DNA from: Myxococcales bacterium | Lineage (GTDB): Bacteria > Myxococcota_A > Polyangia > Polyangiales > Polyangiaceae | Length of the DNA: 64,000 nucleotides | NCBI GenBank assembly: GCA_016191785.1 | Contig: JACPVJ010000043.1 | Location: forward strand, 1 to 64,000 | Direction: 5' to 3' | In this document: positions 18,965 through 28,799 of the stretch, piece after piece | How the letters are laid out: every line of letters starts with the position of its first letter | Position numbering within the stretch: position 1 is the first letter of the stretch | Program-made: the position numbers and the translations under genes | Notes under the pieces: generated by a model | Told to the model about the DNA's origin: nothing | The model's input: the letters and a program-made list of their open reading frames with translations, nothing else | Databases searched by the model: none

Positions 18965-19548
18965 GGCGCGCCCTCCGGCTTGGCGGTGGCGCGTTCGATC
19001 ACCTCGGCCTGGATCGCCATCGACTTCTCGAAGGCATCGAGGGCGCGTTTCTTGGCGGCCTCGGCCCCGGCCTGGTCGCCCTTCTCGTGCAGCGACTTGC
19101 CCAGCCGCTCGTCGACCAGGCCGCGCACCTCGAACAAGTGGCCGCGGAAATAGGTGGTCTCTTTCGCCAGCTCGAGGCCACGGTCGACGTCCTTCGACGC
19201 CGCGTCGTGCTGGCCCAGCTGGCTCTTCAAGTCCGCGAGCCGGGCCAGGGTGTCCGCCATCACCTCGCGCACTTCGGCGGGCGCGCTCGGGCCACCGCCG
19301 CCCGGCGCCGGGCCATCGACCAGCCGCTGCAGGGGTTCGACGGCTTTGTCGAGCGCACCGGCCTCTTCGTGTCCGTCGGCGATGTGATGCGCGCTCTTGG
19401 CGCGTGACAGGAAGGCGAGCAGCACCGGATCGACCGGCAGCCCGGCGTCCCCGTCGGGCAGGCGCTCGCCCTTGCTGCACGCGGTGAGGCCGCCGCCGAG
19501 CAGCGCGAGCAGCACCAGCACCGATCCCAGCCAGCGGCGCGCGTTCAT
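18961..19548 (-). CDS. TPR-like lipoprotein of the ECF-sigma operon
   Basis: The 195-residue protein has a signal peptide with a long hydrophobic core and lipobox (GLTAC) lipidated near residue 24. The mature part is helical with TPR-like repeats (EEAGALDKAVEPLQRLVDG; AKKRALDAFEKSMAIQAE). TPR lipoproteins usually hold envelope complexes together. It sits between the probable anti-sigma gene (overlap GATGA region, 4 nt) and another lipoprotein (ATGA). It may be part of the sensory apparatus or an envelope assembly factor controlled by the sigma factor. Confidence 0.7.
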   Translation of the reverse strand: MNARRWLGSVLVLLALLGGGLTACSKGERLPDGDAGLPVDPVLLAFLSRAKSAHHIADGHEEAGALDKAVEPLQRLVDGPAPGGGGPSAPAEVREVMADTLARLADLKSQLGQHDAASKDVDRGLELAKETTYFRGHLFEVRGLVDERLGKSLHEKGDQAGAEAAKKRALDAFEKSMAIQAEVIERATAKPEGAP

Positions 19549-20153
19549 CGCACCCCCCACAAGGCGTAGCGGTTCGACCGGAGCTCGCGCGAGCGTGCCA
19601 GGGCAATGCGATCGACCCGCGCGGTGGTCGCGCCCTGCTCGAACTTCTCGCTGAACATCCCGGCGGTGGAGCGCGACACGGCCAGCGCTTCGGCCTGAGC
19701 GGCGAGCTGGGCGCCGCCGTCTCCGTCGAGGGCCGGCGCGATCACCAAGAACCAGGACGCTGCGATGGCGATCGCCGCGGTGGTGACCGTCCCGAAGGTC
19801 ACGACCAGCAGCCGGCCTCGGCGACTGACGCGCTGGCCGAGCGCCCGGGAGGCGACGCGTTCGGCGTCCAGCGGCCGCAGCGCGGCGGGCGCCGCCGCCG
19901 CCCGGAGGGCCCGCGCGAGATCCGCCGAAGCGTGGCTGCCATGGCCCGCGAGGGCGTCGCGCAGGCGTTCGCTCTCGGCGATCTCCTCGTCGGTGGGCGG
20001 TGCCAGCGGGTCCTCGAGAGCCGCTGCGATCAGCGCCTCGTTCACTGCCGGATCGAGCTGCCCCGGCGCGAACGCGGCCCGCAGCGCCCGGGCGAGCTCT
20101 TCTTCTTGCTCTTCCGGGATGAGCGCGAGATCGTCGGACGAGTCGCGGGTCAC
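19545..20153 (-). CDS. Probable membrane-anchored anti-sigma factor
   Basis: The 202-residue protein starts at GTG 20153, overlapping the ECF sigma stop as GTGA. The first 115 residues are soluble, acidic and helical. One transmembrane segment follows (GTVTTAAIAIAASWFLVI, about residues 119-137), and about 65 residues lie beyond it in the periplasm. This topology and the position right after an ECF sigma gene fit a transmembrane anti-sigma factor. The usual zinc-binding anti-sigma motif HxxxCxxC is absent, so if it is one, it is of a non-ZAS type. Confidence 0.65.
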   Translation of the reverse strand: MTRDSSDDLALIPEEQEEELARALRAAFAPGQLDPAVNEALIAAALEDPLAPPTDEEIAESERLRDALAGHGSHASADLARALRAAAAPAALRPLDAERVASRALGQRVSRRGRLLVVTFGTVTTAAIAIAASWFLVIAPALDGDGGAQLAAQAEALAVSRSTAGMFSEKFEQGATTARVDRIALARSRELRSNRYALWGVR

Positions 20154-20770
20154 GACCCACCTCCTTCGCTCGCGAGCGCCTTCTTCAGCGCGGCCATCGC
20201 GCGATGGAGTACCACGTCGAAGGTCGCCACGCTGACTTCCAGCTCTTTGGCAGCTTCCTCGCGGGAGCGCTCTTCCAGCACCCGCAGGCGAATCGCGGTG
20301 GCGTAGCGCGGGTTGAGGCGGCCGAGCAGCGCTTCCACCCGGCCCCGGGCCTGCGCCAGATCGTGCTGCTCGATCACTTCGGCCTCGCGATGGTCGCGCT
20401 CGGCCGAGTCGATCTCGCGCTCGACGTCGGCGGGCTCGAAGAGCACCTCGCGCTTCTTCGCGCGGAGCTGGTCGAGAGCGGTTCGGAGCGCCACCACCCG
20501 CAGCCAGGGGTAGACCCCGACGCTCTGCCAGGTGAACTGCTCGAACCGCTCGACCACCTTCATGTAGGTCGCGCTCAGCGCCTCTTCGGCGGCGGCGGCG
20601 CTGCCCAGGCGCGGGAGCAGCACGCTTCGGTACAGTCGCGGCCCGTAGCGACGCAGCAAGGTGCCGAGGGCGTCGCGGTCGCCGGCCTGCGCTCGCACCG
20701 CGAGCACGCGCTCTTCCTCGAGCTCCGCCGGGTCCCTTTCCTGCACGGCGGGGACTCTACACGGGGGCAT
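20150..20770 (-). CDS. ECF-type RNA polymerase sigma factor
   Basis: From ATG 20770 the protein is 206 residues and shows sigma region 2 (ALGTLLRRYGPRLYRSVLLP and the WLRVVALRTALDQLRAKKRE -10 recognition helix). Sigma region 4 follows (LNPRYATAIRLRVLEERSRE, then EELEV-type HTH ending in FDVVLHRAMAALKKAL). ECF factors direct RNA polymerase to stress or envelope promoters. An in-frame start at 20869 would add a hydrophobic 33-residue segment unlike the family and is not preferred. It heads an overlapping five-gene operon with an anti-sigma candidate, two lipoproteins and an acyltransferase. Confidence 0.87.
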   Translation of the reverse strand: MPPCRVPAVQERDPAELEEERVLAVRAQAGDRDALGTLLRRYGPRLYRSVLLPRLGSAAAAEEALSATYMKVVERFEQFTWQSVGVYPWLRVVALRTALDQLRAKKREVLFEPADVEREIDSAERDHREAEVIEQHDLAQARGRVEALLGRLNPRYATAIRLRVLEERSREEAAKELEVSVATFDVVLHRAMAALKKALASEGGGS

Positions 20771-21022
20771 CGTGCCGAACAGCCCTTGCCAGAGCAGCGC
20801 CGCGACCGGGCCGACCCCGGCCGCCGAGGCGGGCAGGGGGCAGGGGGCCAGGAGGCACAGCGCGGACATGCCCTCGGAACGGCCCGGGGCCCCCGGAGCT
20901 TACGCCCGCGCGTTCAGTGCCCGCTCTCGGCGCCCCAAAGGCCCCAGATGGGGGGCCGTTCTCGCGTGTGCACGAAAAGGACTTGCCAAGGGCGGGGGCG
21001 GCCGAAAGATTCGCGGGACACC

Positions 21023-21868
21023 TTGGCTTCCGGCTCCAGCATTTGCCCGCACTGCGGGGGTCTGAACTCCGTCGACGAGAAGACCTGCTTTCGTTGCGGG
21101 CAGCGCCTGCCGGGGCCCGCCGGTCGCGCCGCGGTGGGCCTGCTCACCACCGCGCTCGGGCGCGACTTTCCGCTGACCAAGCTGTACGTGATCGTGTGCG
21201 TCGCGGTCTTCGTGATGACCGTGCTCGCCACCAAGAAGCTGGCCATGCTGGGCGGCGTGCGCCCGTCCGAGGCCCTGCGCTGGGGGGCGCTGTTCGGCAC
21301 GCTGGGGCGCGAAGAGCCCTGGCGCTACCTGTCCGCGATGTTCGTCCACTTCGGCGCGCTGCACCTGGGCTTCAACATGATGGCGCTCTGGGACTTTGGG
21401 CGGGCCACCGAGCTCCGGCTCGGTTCCGGCCGGTTCGCGCTGATCTTCGTCGGCACCGGCATCGCCGGGTTCGTGGTCAGTGACGTGTGGTACTCGGTGA
21501 GCGGCGCTCCGTCGCTGACGGCCGGCGCCAGCGGCGGGCTGTTCGGCCTGATCGCCGCGCTGATCGGCTATCTGTACGCGGCGCGCGACCCGGCCTGGAA
21601 GCAGTACCTGGTGCGGGTGGTGATCTACGCGGTCATCTTCGCGGTCGCGCTGTCGGTGAACAACGCCGCCCACATCGGGGGCTTCGTGGTGGGGTTCGCC
21701 ATGGGCTACGCGTTCTACAAAGAGCCGTCGCCGTGGAGCCGGAACAAGCTCTTTGCGGGCGTCGCCGCGCTCTTGGTGCTCGCCAGCTTCGCCTCGATCG
21801 GTCTCAGCCACCTGTCCAGCGTGTGGCGCGAGGTGCGGCAAGACGAGCTCGCGCGCGGGCGAGACTGA
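21023..21868 (+). CDS. Rhomboid-family intramembrane serine protease with zinc ribbon
   Basis: The protein (about 281 residues from TTG 21023) starts with a zinc-ribbon CPHCGGLN...CFRCG. A membrane domain with about six hydrophobic segments follows. The catalytic motif TAGASGG gives the GxS nucleophile at about Ser170, and NNAAHIGG supplies the partner His at about 216. HFGALHLGFNMMALWDFG matches the rhomboid first-loop and second-helix signature. It should cleave transmembrane substrates in the inner membrane. The start is uncertain: TTG 21023 or ATG 20948 are both in frame and neither has a strong ribosome-binding site. It is divergent from the ECF operon. Confidence 0.85.
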   Translation: MASGSSICPHCGGLNSVDEKTCFRCGQRLPGPAGRAAVGLLTTALGRDFPLTKLYVIVCVAVFVMTVLATKKLAMLGGVRPSEALRWGALFGTLGREEPWRYLSAMFVHFGALHLGFNMMALWDFGRATELRLGSGRFALIFVGTGIAGFVVSDVWYSVSGAPSLTAGASGGLFGLIAALIGYLYAARDPAWKQYLVRVVIYAVIFAVALSVNNAAHIGGFVVGFAMGYAFYKEPSPWSRNKLFAGVAALLVLASFASIGLSHLSSVWREVRQDELARGRD

Positions 21869-21876
21869 GCCGCGAA

Positions 21877-24096
21877 TCACGCCGGCGGGCGCGGCGGAGC
21901 CTCGGCGCCCGCGCGTCGCGATCGCTGCCGGCGCGCGACGAGCGCCCACGCGATCGGTCCGACGACGCTCCAGGCAAGCGCGCCGACCACCCACGGGCTG
22001 AAGCGGGCGGTGACCTCGATCCGGTGGCGGCCCTCCGGCACGCTGATGGACGGGTAGGCCGGAAACACCATGCGCGGCGCGACCGGCCGGCCGTCGACGG
22101 TCCACCTCCACCACGGGTGGGCAGTGACACGCAGCACCAGCGTCACGGGGTGGGGCGCTTCGAGCTCGACGACGTGCCTGCTCGCAGCGTGGTGTTCGTT
22201 CCGGAGGCGTGCGCCCTCGACGTCACAGCCATCGGTCAGCGTGTCGAAGGAGGGTGGCCCGTTCGGGACGAGCTCGGTCCACACTGTTCGATCGAAGAGG
22301 GTGCCTCGCCGCAGCTCGTTCTCGGCGTCCTCCAGCAGGCTGGCCGCGAGCTCGGCATTGGGGCCGCTGCGGCGCACCCGGAGGCAACCGACGCCGAACA
22401 ACCCGCTCCCGCTGCGCCGCGCGTACAGGTGGAGAGCACCGTAACGAGCGCGGAGCTCGAAGTCCGAAGCGTTCGCCGCGGCCAGGGGCTGCCCGACCAA
22501 CAGGTGGCTGATGCCCAGGGCCTCGGCGCGCCCGGCGAGTCCCGGCTCGTCGATGGCCAATCGTCGGACCAGCTGCCACGCGAAGCCCACGTGAGCGCCC
22601 ACGCCCCGGGTGGTCGCGAGGGGGAGCGCGGAGTCCGACTCGAGGCCGGTCAGCGCCGCGCAGTTCGCGGCCAGCGAGCCCTCGCGGTCGTCGATCCACA
22701 GGCGGCTGCCCTCGAGGCGCCGGAGGTCTTCGCGGAGCGTGTTCAGCTGGGCCGACGTGGGGTCGGGGCTCCCGCAGGGGCCCTGGGCCAAGCTGCGCGA
22801 GATCGCGCCGAGGCGCGCGCTCGCCGCCTCGGTGTGCGCAGCGGCCATCGGGAACGCCAGGGCCAGGGCGAGGGCGCTGGCGACGACCTGCACGGCCCGG
22901 CGGGAAAAGTGACGCGTGAGCGCCGGCGTCACGCGCTCGCGCTGCACCTCGACCGCGACCACCACGGCCGCGGCGCCGACCAGCGGCAAGAGCGCCCGCA
23001 GGCGCAGGGGCTGCAGCACCTTCAGCGCGAGCTCTCCCAGCCGTCCGGCGTCCCCGAGCGACGGACCCACCACGCTGAGCGGAACGGCGACCAGCGTCGC
23101 GGCGAGCGCCATCCGCGCGGCCCGCTGCCGGGCTCGGACGGCGAGCACCACCAGCGCCCCGAGCCAGAGCGCGGTGAACACCGGAAGGCGATCGCGATCG
23201 AGCAGCTCTCCGTTCCAGAACCAGTCGACGAGCCGGTCGGGCCCGAACCCGATCTGCATCCACCGAGGCAGCGGCGGCCATCCGAAGGGTAAGAGCAGAT
23301 GTCGCATGCCGTGGCCGTAGACGACCGCCGAGCCAAGCAGCGCCGAGCCCAGGCTCGCCGCAGCGGCGACGATCCAGCGGCGCTGCCCACCGACGACGCA
23401 GGCGCATCCGAGCAGCAGTGCGCCGCCGAGCGCGACCTGGGGGTGGGCGAGGAACGCCAGGTTCGCCCAGAGGGCCGCCCAGGCGAGAGGGCGAGACGCG
23501 AGCACACTGGTCACCCAGAGCACCACCAGCGGCATGACCACGCACTGGGAGACCAGCCCCGTGTGGAAATACGTGGCGCTCGAGCCGACGAAGGGGTTGA
23601 GCGGGCTGACCCAAACCAAGAGGAGGGCCCCGCCGAGGCTCGATAGCTCCGTCGCGCCCAGGGTGCGCGCGAGCCGGTAGGCCAACACCGGGGTGGCGAC
23701 CACGCACCCGAGACAGACCCAGTTGGTCGCGGCGACGGGCGATGCGCCGAGGGCCATCGGCAGGCCGATCACCAGCCAGCCCACGATGGGGTAGTGCGTG
23801 GCCAGCGGGAAGCCACCGAGGTAGCTGTCGATCCAGCCGCTGCCCAGGCCGCCTTCGACCAGTCGGCGGGCGACCACCGCGTGGGTGCGGGCGTCGGCCG
23901 GCAAGAACCCCGGCATCTGCCCGGTCGCGAGCAGCAGCTCGAGCTCCGGGGCGTGCGCGCAGAGGAGCGCGACGATCGCGAGGGCGTCGCGCCAAGTCGG
24001 ACCGGTGGCGGGCGCGCGGTCGCCCGACGGCTCGCCGCTCCGCAGCCCGACGAGGACCGCCACGAGCGCGGCGACCACGAGTGCTCCCTGGATCAT
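21877..24096 (-). CDS. Large polytopic membrane protein, GT-C/YfhO-like
   Basis: The 739-residue protein has roughly eleven to thirteen hydrophobic segments in the first 430 residues. A soluble domain of about 250 residues follows, and then two closing helices (SPWVVGALAWSVVGPIAWALV). The topology, an early acidic loop (PADARTHAVVARRL), and a C-terminal periplasmic domain with HPWWRWTVDG resemble GT-C-fold integral membrane glycosyltransferases and YfhO-like proteins, which use polyprenyl-linked sugars. Specific catalytic residues cannot be assigned, so the enzyme role is inference. It is convergent with the rhomboid gene, 8 bp away. Confidence 0.7.
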   Translation of the reverse strand: MIQGALVVAALVAVLVGLRSGEPSGDRAPATGPTWRDALAIVALLCAHAPELELLLATGQMPGFLPADARTHAVVARRLVEGGLGSGWIDSYLGGFPLATHYPIVGWLVIGLPMALGASPVAATNWVCLGCVVATPVLAYRLARTLGATELSSLGGALLLVWVSPLNPFVGSSATYFHTGLVSQCVVMPLVVLWVTSVLASRPLAWAALWANLAFLAHPQVALGGALLLGCACVVGGQRRWIVAAAASLGSALLGSAVVYGHGMRHLLLPFGWPPLPRWMQIGFGPDRLVDWFWNGELLDRDRLPVFTALWLGALVVLAVRARQRAARMALAATLVAVPLSVVGPSLGDAGRLGELALKVLQPLRLRALLPLVGAAAVVVAVEVQRERVTPALTRHFSRRAVQVVASALALALAFPMAAAHTEAASARLGAISRSLAQGPCGSPDPTSAQLNTLREDLRRLEGSRLWIDDREGSLAANCAALTGLESDSALPLATTRGVGAHVGFAWQLVRRLAIDEPGLAGRAEALGISHLLVGQPLAAANASDFELRARYGALHLYARRSGSGLFGVGCLRVRRSGPNAELAASLLEDAENELRRGTLFDRTVWTELVPNGPPSFDTLTDGCDVEGARLRNEHHAASRHVVELEAPHPVTLVLRVTAHPWWRWTVDGRPVAPRMVFPAYPSISVPEGRHRIEVTARFSPWVVGALAWSVVGPIAWALVARRQRSRRAGAEAPPRPPA

Positions 24097-24118
24097 GACA
24101 CTCGCGAGCGGCCCGTGG

Positions 24119-25720
24119 CTATTCCGGGGCGGGCGTCTTCGCCGTGGCGGACCCCGTCACCGGCGCGACCTTGCCGCCCGCGCTGTACGTCCCGACCCAG
24201 GTGCCGGACAGCGCGCTCGGTCGCGCGTGGTCATCGACCGTGGCGTCGGCGGTCGCTACGATCGCGAGCAGCGCCGTCGGCGCGGCCGGTTGGGCCGACG
24301 CGCCCTTCGCCGCGCCAAAGAGCGCGTCGAGCCCGCTCAGGCAGAGCTTCTGAGCACAGCTGGCGTCGCAGCCCGGATACGCTTGCCCCGAGCCGGTGCC
24401 CGCCGCGACCAAAGTCTGCGCGACGGTCTTGCAGCTGAGCACTTGCGCGAGGGCCTCGGGCACGCTGCTGACCCCGGCGACCTCGGCCTTGGCGGGGCCG
24501 ATGGCCATGAGGCCCACCACCTGGGAAGGGAGGAACTGGAGGTCGACGCCCAGGGCCACGCTGTCGTCGGGCTGCGGCTGCCACGAGGCCAGGTACTTGG
24601 CCGCCGCACCGGCCTCCGAGGCGTCGGCGCCGCCCACGCTGTCGAGCTCGAGCCACGCGTTCTGATCGCTGCCCGCTGCGCTGGTGAGTCGGCCTCGAAA
24701 CACACCGGGGGAGGCGAAGGCCTCGGCGCCCTGCAGGAGCCAGGGCTCGAGCTTGGCGCGGATCGCGCTCGGCCCACCCAGCGCCGCGGAGAGCGCGGCG
24801 TCCCAGGCGCCGGTCTTGCGCGCCGCCTGGAAACCCGCGTCGCCGGCCGCGGCTTGCATGGCGTCGAGCAACGCCGTTCCGTCGTTCGCCGCGGGCGAGA
24901 GCGCGACCAGCATCGACCCGACCCCGAGCAGGTCGCCCCATTGCCCCTTCGCGCCCTCGAGCCCCAGGGTGACGTCGAGCTTCGAGTCGCCCAGCTGGAT
25001 GGGGATGTCCACCACCGGCACCTTCAAAGGCGCCACCGCGCCGGCGTCGAGCTCCGTGAGCTCTTCGCAGCCCACCATCGACTCGGCGCCTCGGAGCGTG
25101 ACGGCCAGCGCCGGGCCGACGGGAACGAAGTCGACCTGCGGCGTCCCGGTGAAGGGCGCGGTGGCCTTCAGGTCGCCGTCTTCCAGCAGGCTTCCGGTCA
25201 GCTCGGCGCAGGTCACGCCCGTGCGCACGCTCGCCACCCAGTGCGACACGCTGCGCTTCCCGGTGTAGATCGGGATCACCTGGATCGACCCGAAGCCGCT
25301 GGCGCTCACGCTCACCGCCACGCTGGCGGCGACCTTGTCTCCCGAGCTGGCGTGGACGCTGAACGCTCGCGCCGAGCTCGGCGCGAAGAGCGTGACCTCG
25401 GCTCGCCCCGACCCGTCCGTCGTGGTCTCGCTCTTGTCGAGGGCGGCGTCGTCGGCGTCACCGAGCAGCGCGAAGCGCACCGGATACTTCCCGGGGGGCG
25501 AGGCCTGCACCTCGAGCTTGCGCTTCTCTCCCGGTGCCACGGTGAGCGTGGTGGCCGGCTCGAAGGTCAGCGCCGAGGGGCCGTCCACGGCGCCACCGAC
25601 GCCACCGCTGCCCCCGCCGCCCGTGTCTGCCGCGTCGCCCCCGCACGCGACACAGCCCAGCGTGGTGCCGAGCGCCAGCGCCCACCGGGCGACCCCGAAG
25701 AAGCAGTGCAGGCGAGTCAT
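24119..25720 (-). CDS. Large secreted lipoprotein of unknown function
   Basis: The 533-residue protein has a signal peptide with lipobox (CVACGG; lipidation near residue 26) and a Gly-rich linker (GGGGSGGVGG). An immunoglobulin-like domain follows, with a bacterial Ig-type layout (FEPATTLTVAPGEKRKLEV; a turn with TDGSGRAEVTLFAP). The C-terminal region is helical with several Cys pairs (CDASCAQKLCLSG) and a final beta region (LSGTWVGTYSAGG). Such modular lipoproteins are common on myxobacterial surfaces. No enzyme motif is visible. It lies 22 bp upstream of the membrane protein gene on the same strand and is divergent from the pilR-like gene. Confidence 0.72.
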   Translation of the reverse strand: MTRLHCFFGVARWALALGTTLGCVACGGDAADTGGGGSGGVGGAVDGPSALTFEPATTLTVAPGEKRKLEVQASPPGKYPVRFALLGDADDAALDKSETTTDGSGRAEVTLFAPSSARAFSVHASSGDKVAASVAVSVSASGFGSIQVIPIYTGKRSVSHWVASVRTGVTCAELTGSLLEDGDLKATAPFTGTPQVDFVPVGPALAVTLRGAESMVGCEELTELDAGAVAPLKVPVVDIPIQLGDSKLDVTLGLEGAKGQWGDLLGVGSMLVALSPAANDGTALLDAMQAAAGDAGFQAARKTGAWDAALSAALGGPSAIRAKLEPWLLQGAEAFASPGVFRGRLTSAAGSDQNAWLELDSVGGADASEAGAAAKYLASWQPQPDDSVALGVDLQFLPSQVVGLMAIGPAKAEVAGVSSVPEALAQVLSCKTVAQTLVAAGTGSGQAYPGCDASCAQKLCLSGLDALFGAAKGASAQPAAPTALLAIVATADATVDDHARPSALSGTWVGTYSAGGKVAPVTGSATAKTPAPE

Positions 25721-25823
25721 GTGGAAGAACAAGCGTGGAAGAGACCACGCAAGCGTAGACTTTTTGCCCGACAAAGCAAGACGAGCGGGTCGGTATCGCC
25801 GCGTGATATGTAAGGCGTTCGAG

Positions 25824-27254
<1,431 letters not shown>

Positions 27255-27365
27255 CTTGCGAAGCTCGCCCCGGGTTGCGGAGCCGAAAAGCGGCGGGGGC
27301 GGGCCCGGCCGCGTTACAATGCCCCCACAAACATGGAACGAAGCGTGCATCCCTTGTCGCGATCC

Positions 27366-27917
27366 ATGTCCCGGCGGACGAACATCGGGCGTCGCGGCTT
27401 CACCTTGGTGGAGCTGATGGTCGTCGTCGTCCTGGTGGGGGTTTTGGCCACGCTGGGGGTCGTCATGTTTCGGCAATGGGTGTTCCACACCCGCTCGGTC
27501 GAGGCATTCGGGATGGTGCAGAGCATTCGCGTGGCTCAAGAGCGCTGGCGCGCCGAGCACGGCGCCTACCTCGACGTGTCGACCGACATGACCTCGTACT
27601 ATCCCACCGCGACGCCTAGCCGAAAGCTGTGGGACTGGCGGCAGGCCGCGGGGAACGATTACGACCGCTGGATGCTCCTCAGCCCGACCATTTCTGGGCC
27701 GGTCCAGTTCGGGTACGTGGTCAAGGCAGGCGCCCCGTTCACGGCGATGGCGGCGCCGAACACCGCCAGCCAGCCCGGTTGGCCGGCGGCCAACGCGACG
27801 ATGCTGCCGTGGTTCGTGATCGAAGCGAAGGGCGACACCGACGCCGACGGTGTCCCGTCGTACTACGTGGCTGCCTCGATCAACGGCGAGATCCTGCGCG
27901 AGAACGAAGGGGAGTGA
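27366..27917 (+). CDS. Type IV prepilin-like protein 1
   Basis: The protein (183 residues from ATG 27366) has a class III signal: a basic leader MSRRTNIGRRG, cleavage before Phe, then FTLVELMVVVVLVGVLATLG with the conserved Glu at +5. This predicts processing by a prepilin peptidase (PilD) and assembly in a pilus or pseudopilus. The body includes YLDVSTDMTSYYP and PVQFGYVV and ends with EILRENEGE, patterns repeated in the next gene. A start at 27333 would give a longer leader. It follows the PilR-like gene by 111 bp. Confidence 0.85.
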   Translation: MSRRTNIGRRGFTLVELMVVVVLVGVLATLGVVMFRQWVFHTRSVEAFGMVQSIRVAQERWRAEHGAYLDVSTDMTSYYPTATPSRKLWDWRQAAGNDYDRWMLLSPTISGPVQFGYVVKAGAPFTAMAAPNTASQPGWPAANATMLPWFVIEAKGDTDADGVPSYYVAASINGEILRENEGE

Positions 27918-28119
27918 GCGCGCCCGCGTGCGGCGCGGCGCCTCGCCGCGTGTCCGCCCGTGTGCTGGCGTGTGCGCTCCGCGGCTACCCTGGCGCCTGC
28001 CGCGTTTCGTCAGCGTCGGGGATGACGGGGTGACGGGAATCGTCACTTCAATTGGCCGAACACCCGGTGGTCGTGCGAGGATCTGCGGGATGCTCGGCAG
28101 AATCCGCTGGCGCGACTCC

Positions 28120-28135
28120 TGGTACGGAAGCTGCA
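28120..28135 (+). promoter_or_regulatory. Candidate sigma-54 (-24/-12) element
   Basis: TGGTACGGAAGCTGCA matches the sigma-54 consensus TGGCACG-N4-TTGCA except at two positions, with the required GG-N10-GC spacing. A PilR/NtrC-type activator is encoded upstream. The expected start of transcription would be only a few bases before the ATG at 28150, which argues for caution. Confidence 0.3.
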
Positions 28136-28149
28136 CCTGCACTCGAACG

Positions 28150-28686
28150 ATGCGCTTCGGGCGTTCGCAACGCGGCTTCACCCTCGTCGAGCTCATGGTC
28201 GTCGTGGTGATCGTGGGCGCGCTCGCGGCTCTCGCAGTGTACGGAATGACCAAGTACGTGCGCGCCAGCAAGGCCGCGGAGCCGATCTACATGATCGGCC
28301 AGATCAAGACGGCGCAAGAGGCATGGCGCGAAGAGTTCCACGCCTATTACAACGTCTCGACGGACATCGACACCTTCTACCCCGGTCCGCCGATCAACAA
28401 GAAGCGCCACTGGACCAACTCGGCGCACGCGGACTGGGGCCAGTGGCAGCACCTGGGCGTCCAGACTCCGAACCCGGTTCAGTTCGGCTACGCGGTGGTC
28501 GCCGGGAACCCCGGGGGCGTGCCCCCGAGCCCGGGCACCGCGGCCACCATGAATTTCCCCAACCCGACCACCGAGCCGTGGTTTTTGGTGAAGTCCGTCG
28601 GGGACTTCAACCTCGACGGGAAGTACTCCAAGTTCGTGGGCTCGAGCTTCACTCAAGAGATCCTCACGGAGAACGAAGGCGAATGA
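28150..28686 (+). CDS. Type IV prepilin-like protein 2
   Basis: The 178-residue protein has leader MRFGRSQRG, cleavage before Phe, then FTLVELMVVVVIVGALAALA with Glu at +5. The body contains YYNVSTDIDTFYPG and PVQFGYAVV and ends EILTENEGE. It is clearly related to prepilin 1 (YLDVSTDMTSYYP; PVQFGYVV; EILRENEGE) and probably arose by tandem duplication. These could be minor pilins or a second major subunit. A longer in-frame leader exists upstream but would be unlike the other two genes. Confidence 0.85.
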   Translation: MRFGRSQRGFTLVELMVVVVIVGALAALAVYGMTKYVRASKAAEPIYMIGQIKTAQEAWREEFHAYYNVSTDIDTFYPGPPINKKRHWTNSAHADWGQWQHLGVQTPNPVQFGYAVVAGNPGGVPPSPGTAATMNFPNPTTEPWFLVKSVGDFNLDGKYSKFVGSSFTQEILTENEGE

Positions 28687-28696
28687 GTTGACACAG

Positions 28697-28715
28697 GCCG
28701 GCGGTCTGCGCCGGC
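28697..28715 (+). other. Hairpin between prepilin 2 and pilA
   Basis: A perfect 7-bp inverted repeat GCCGGCG-N5-CGCCGGC lies 11 bp after the prepilin 2 stop and is not followed by a T-run. It could be a processing or stabilising hairpin separating expression of pilA from the upstream prepilins. This is inference only. Confidence 0.3.
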
Positions 28716-28799
28716 GGTGATGATCAGATCTGCGCGCGCTGCGGGTGGCCGGGCGCGACGCCAGAGACCCTGCCACCCGAGAGACCAAGGAGACATGTC

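Noticed and set aside
20771..20869. Extended N-terminus of the ECF sigma factor
   Set aside because: The extra 33 residues are hydrophobic and unlike the family; ATG 20770 gives a normal length.
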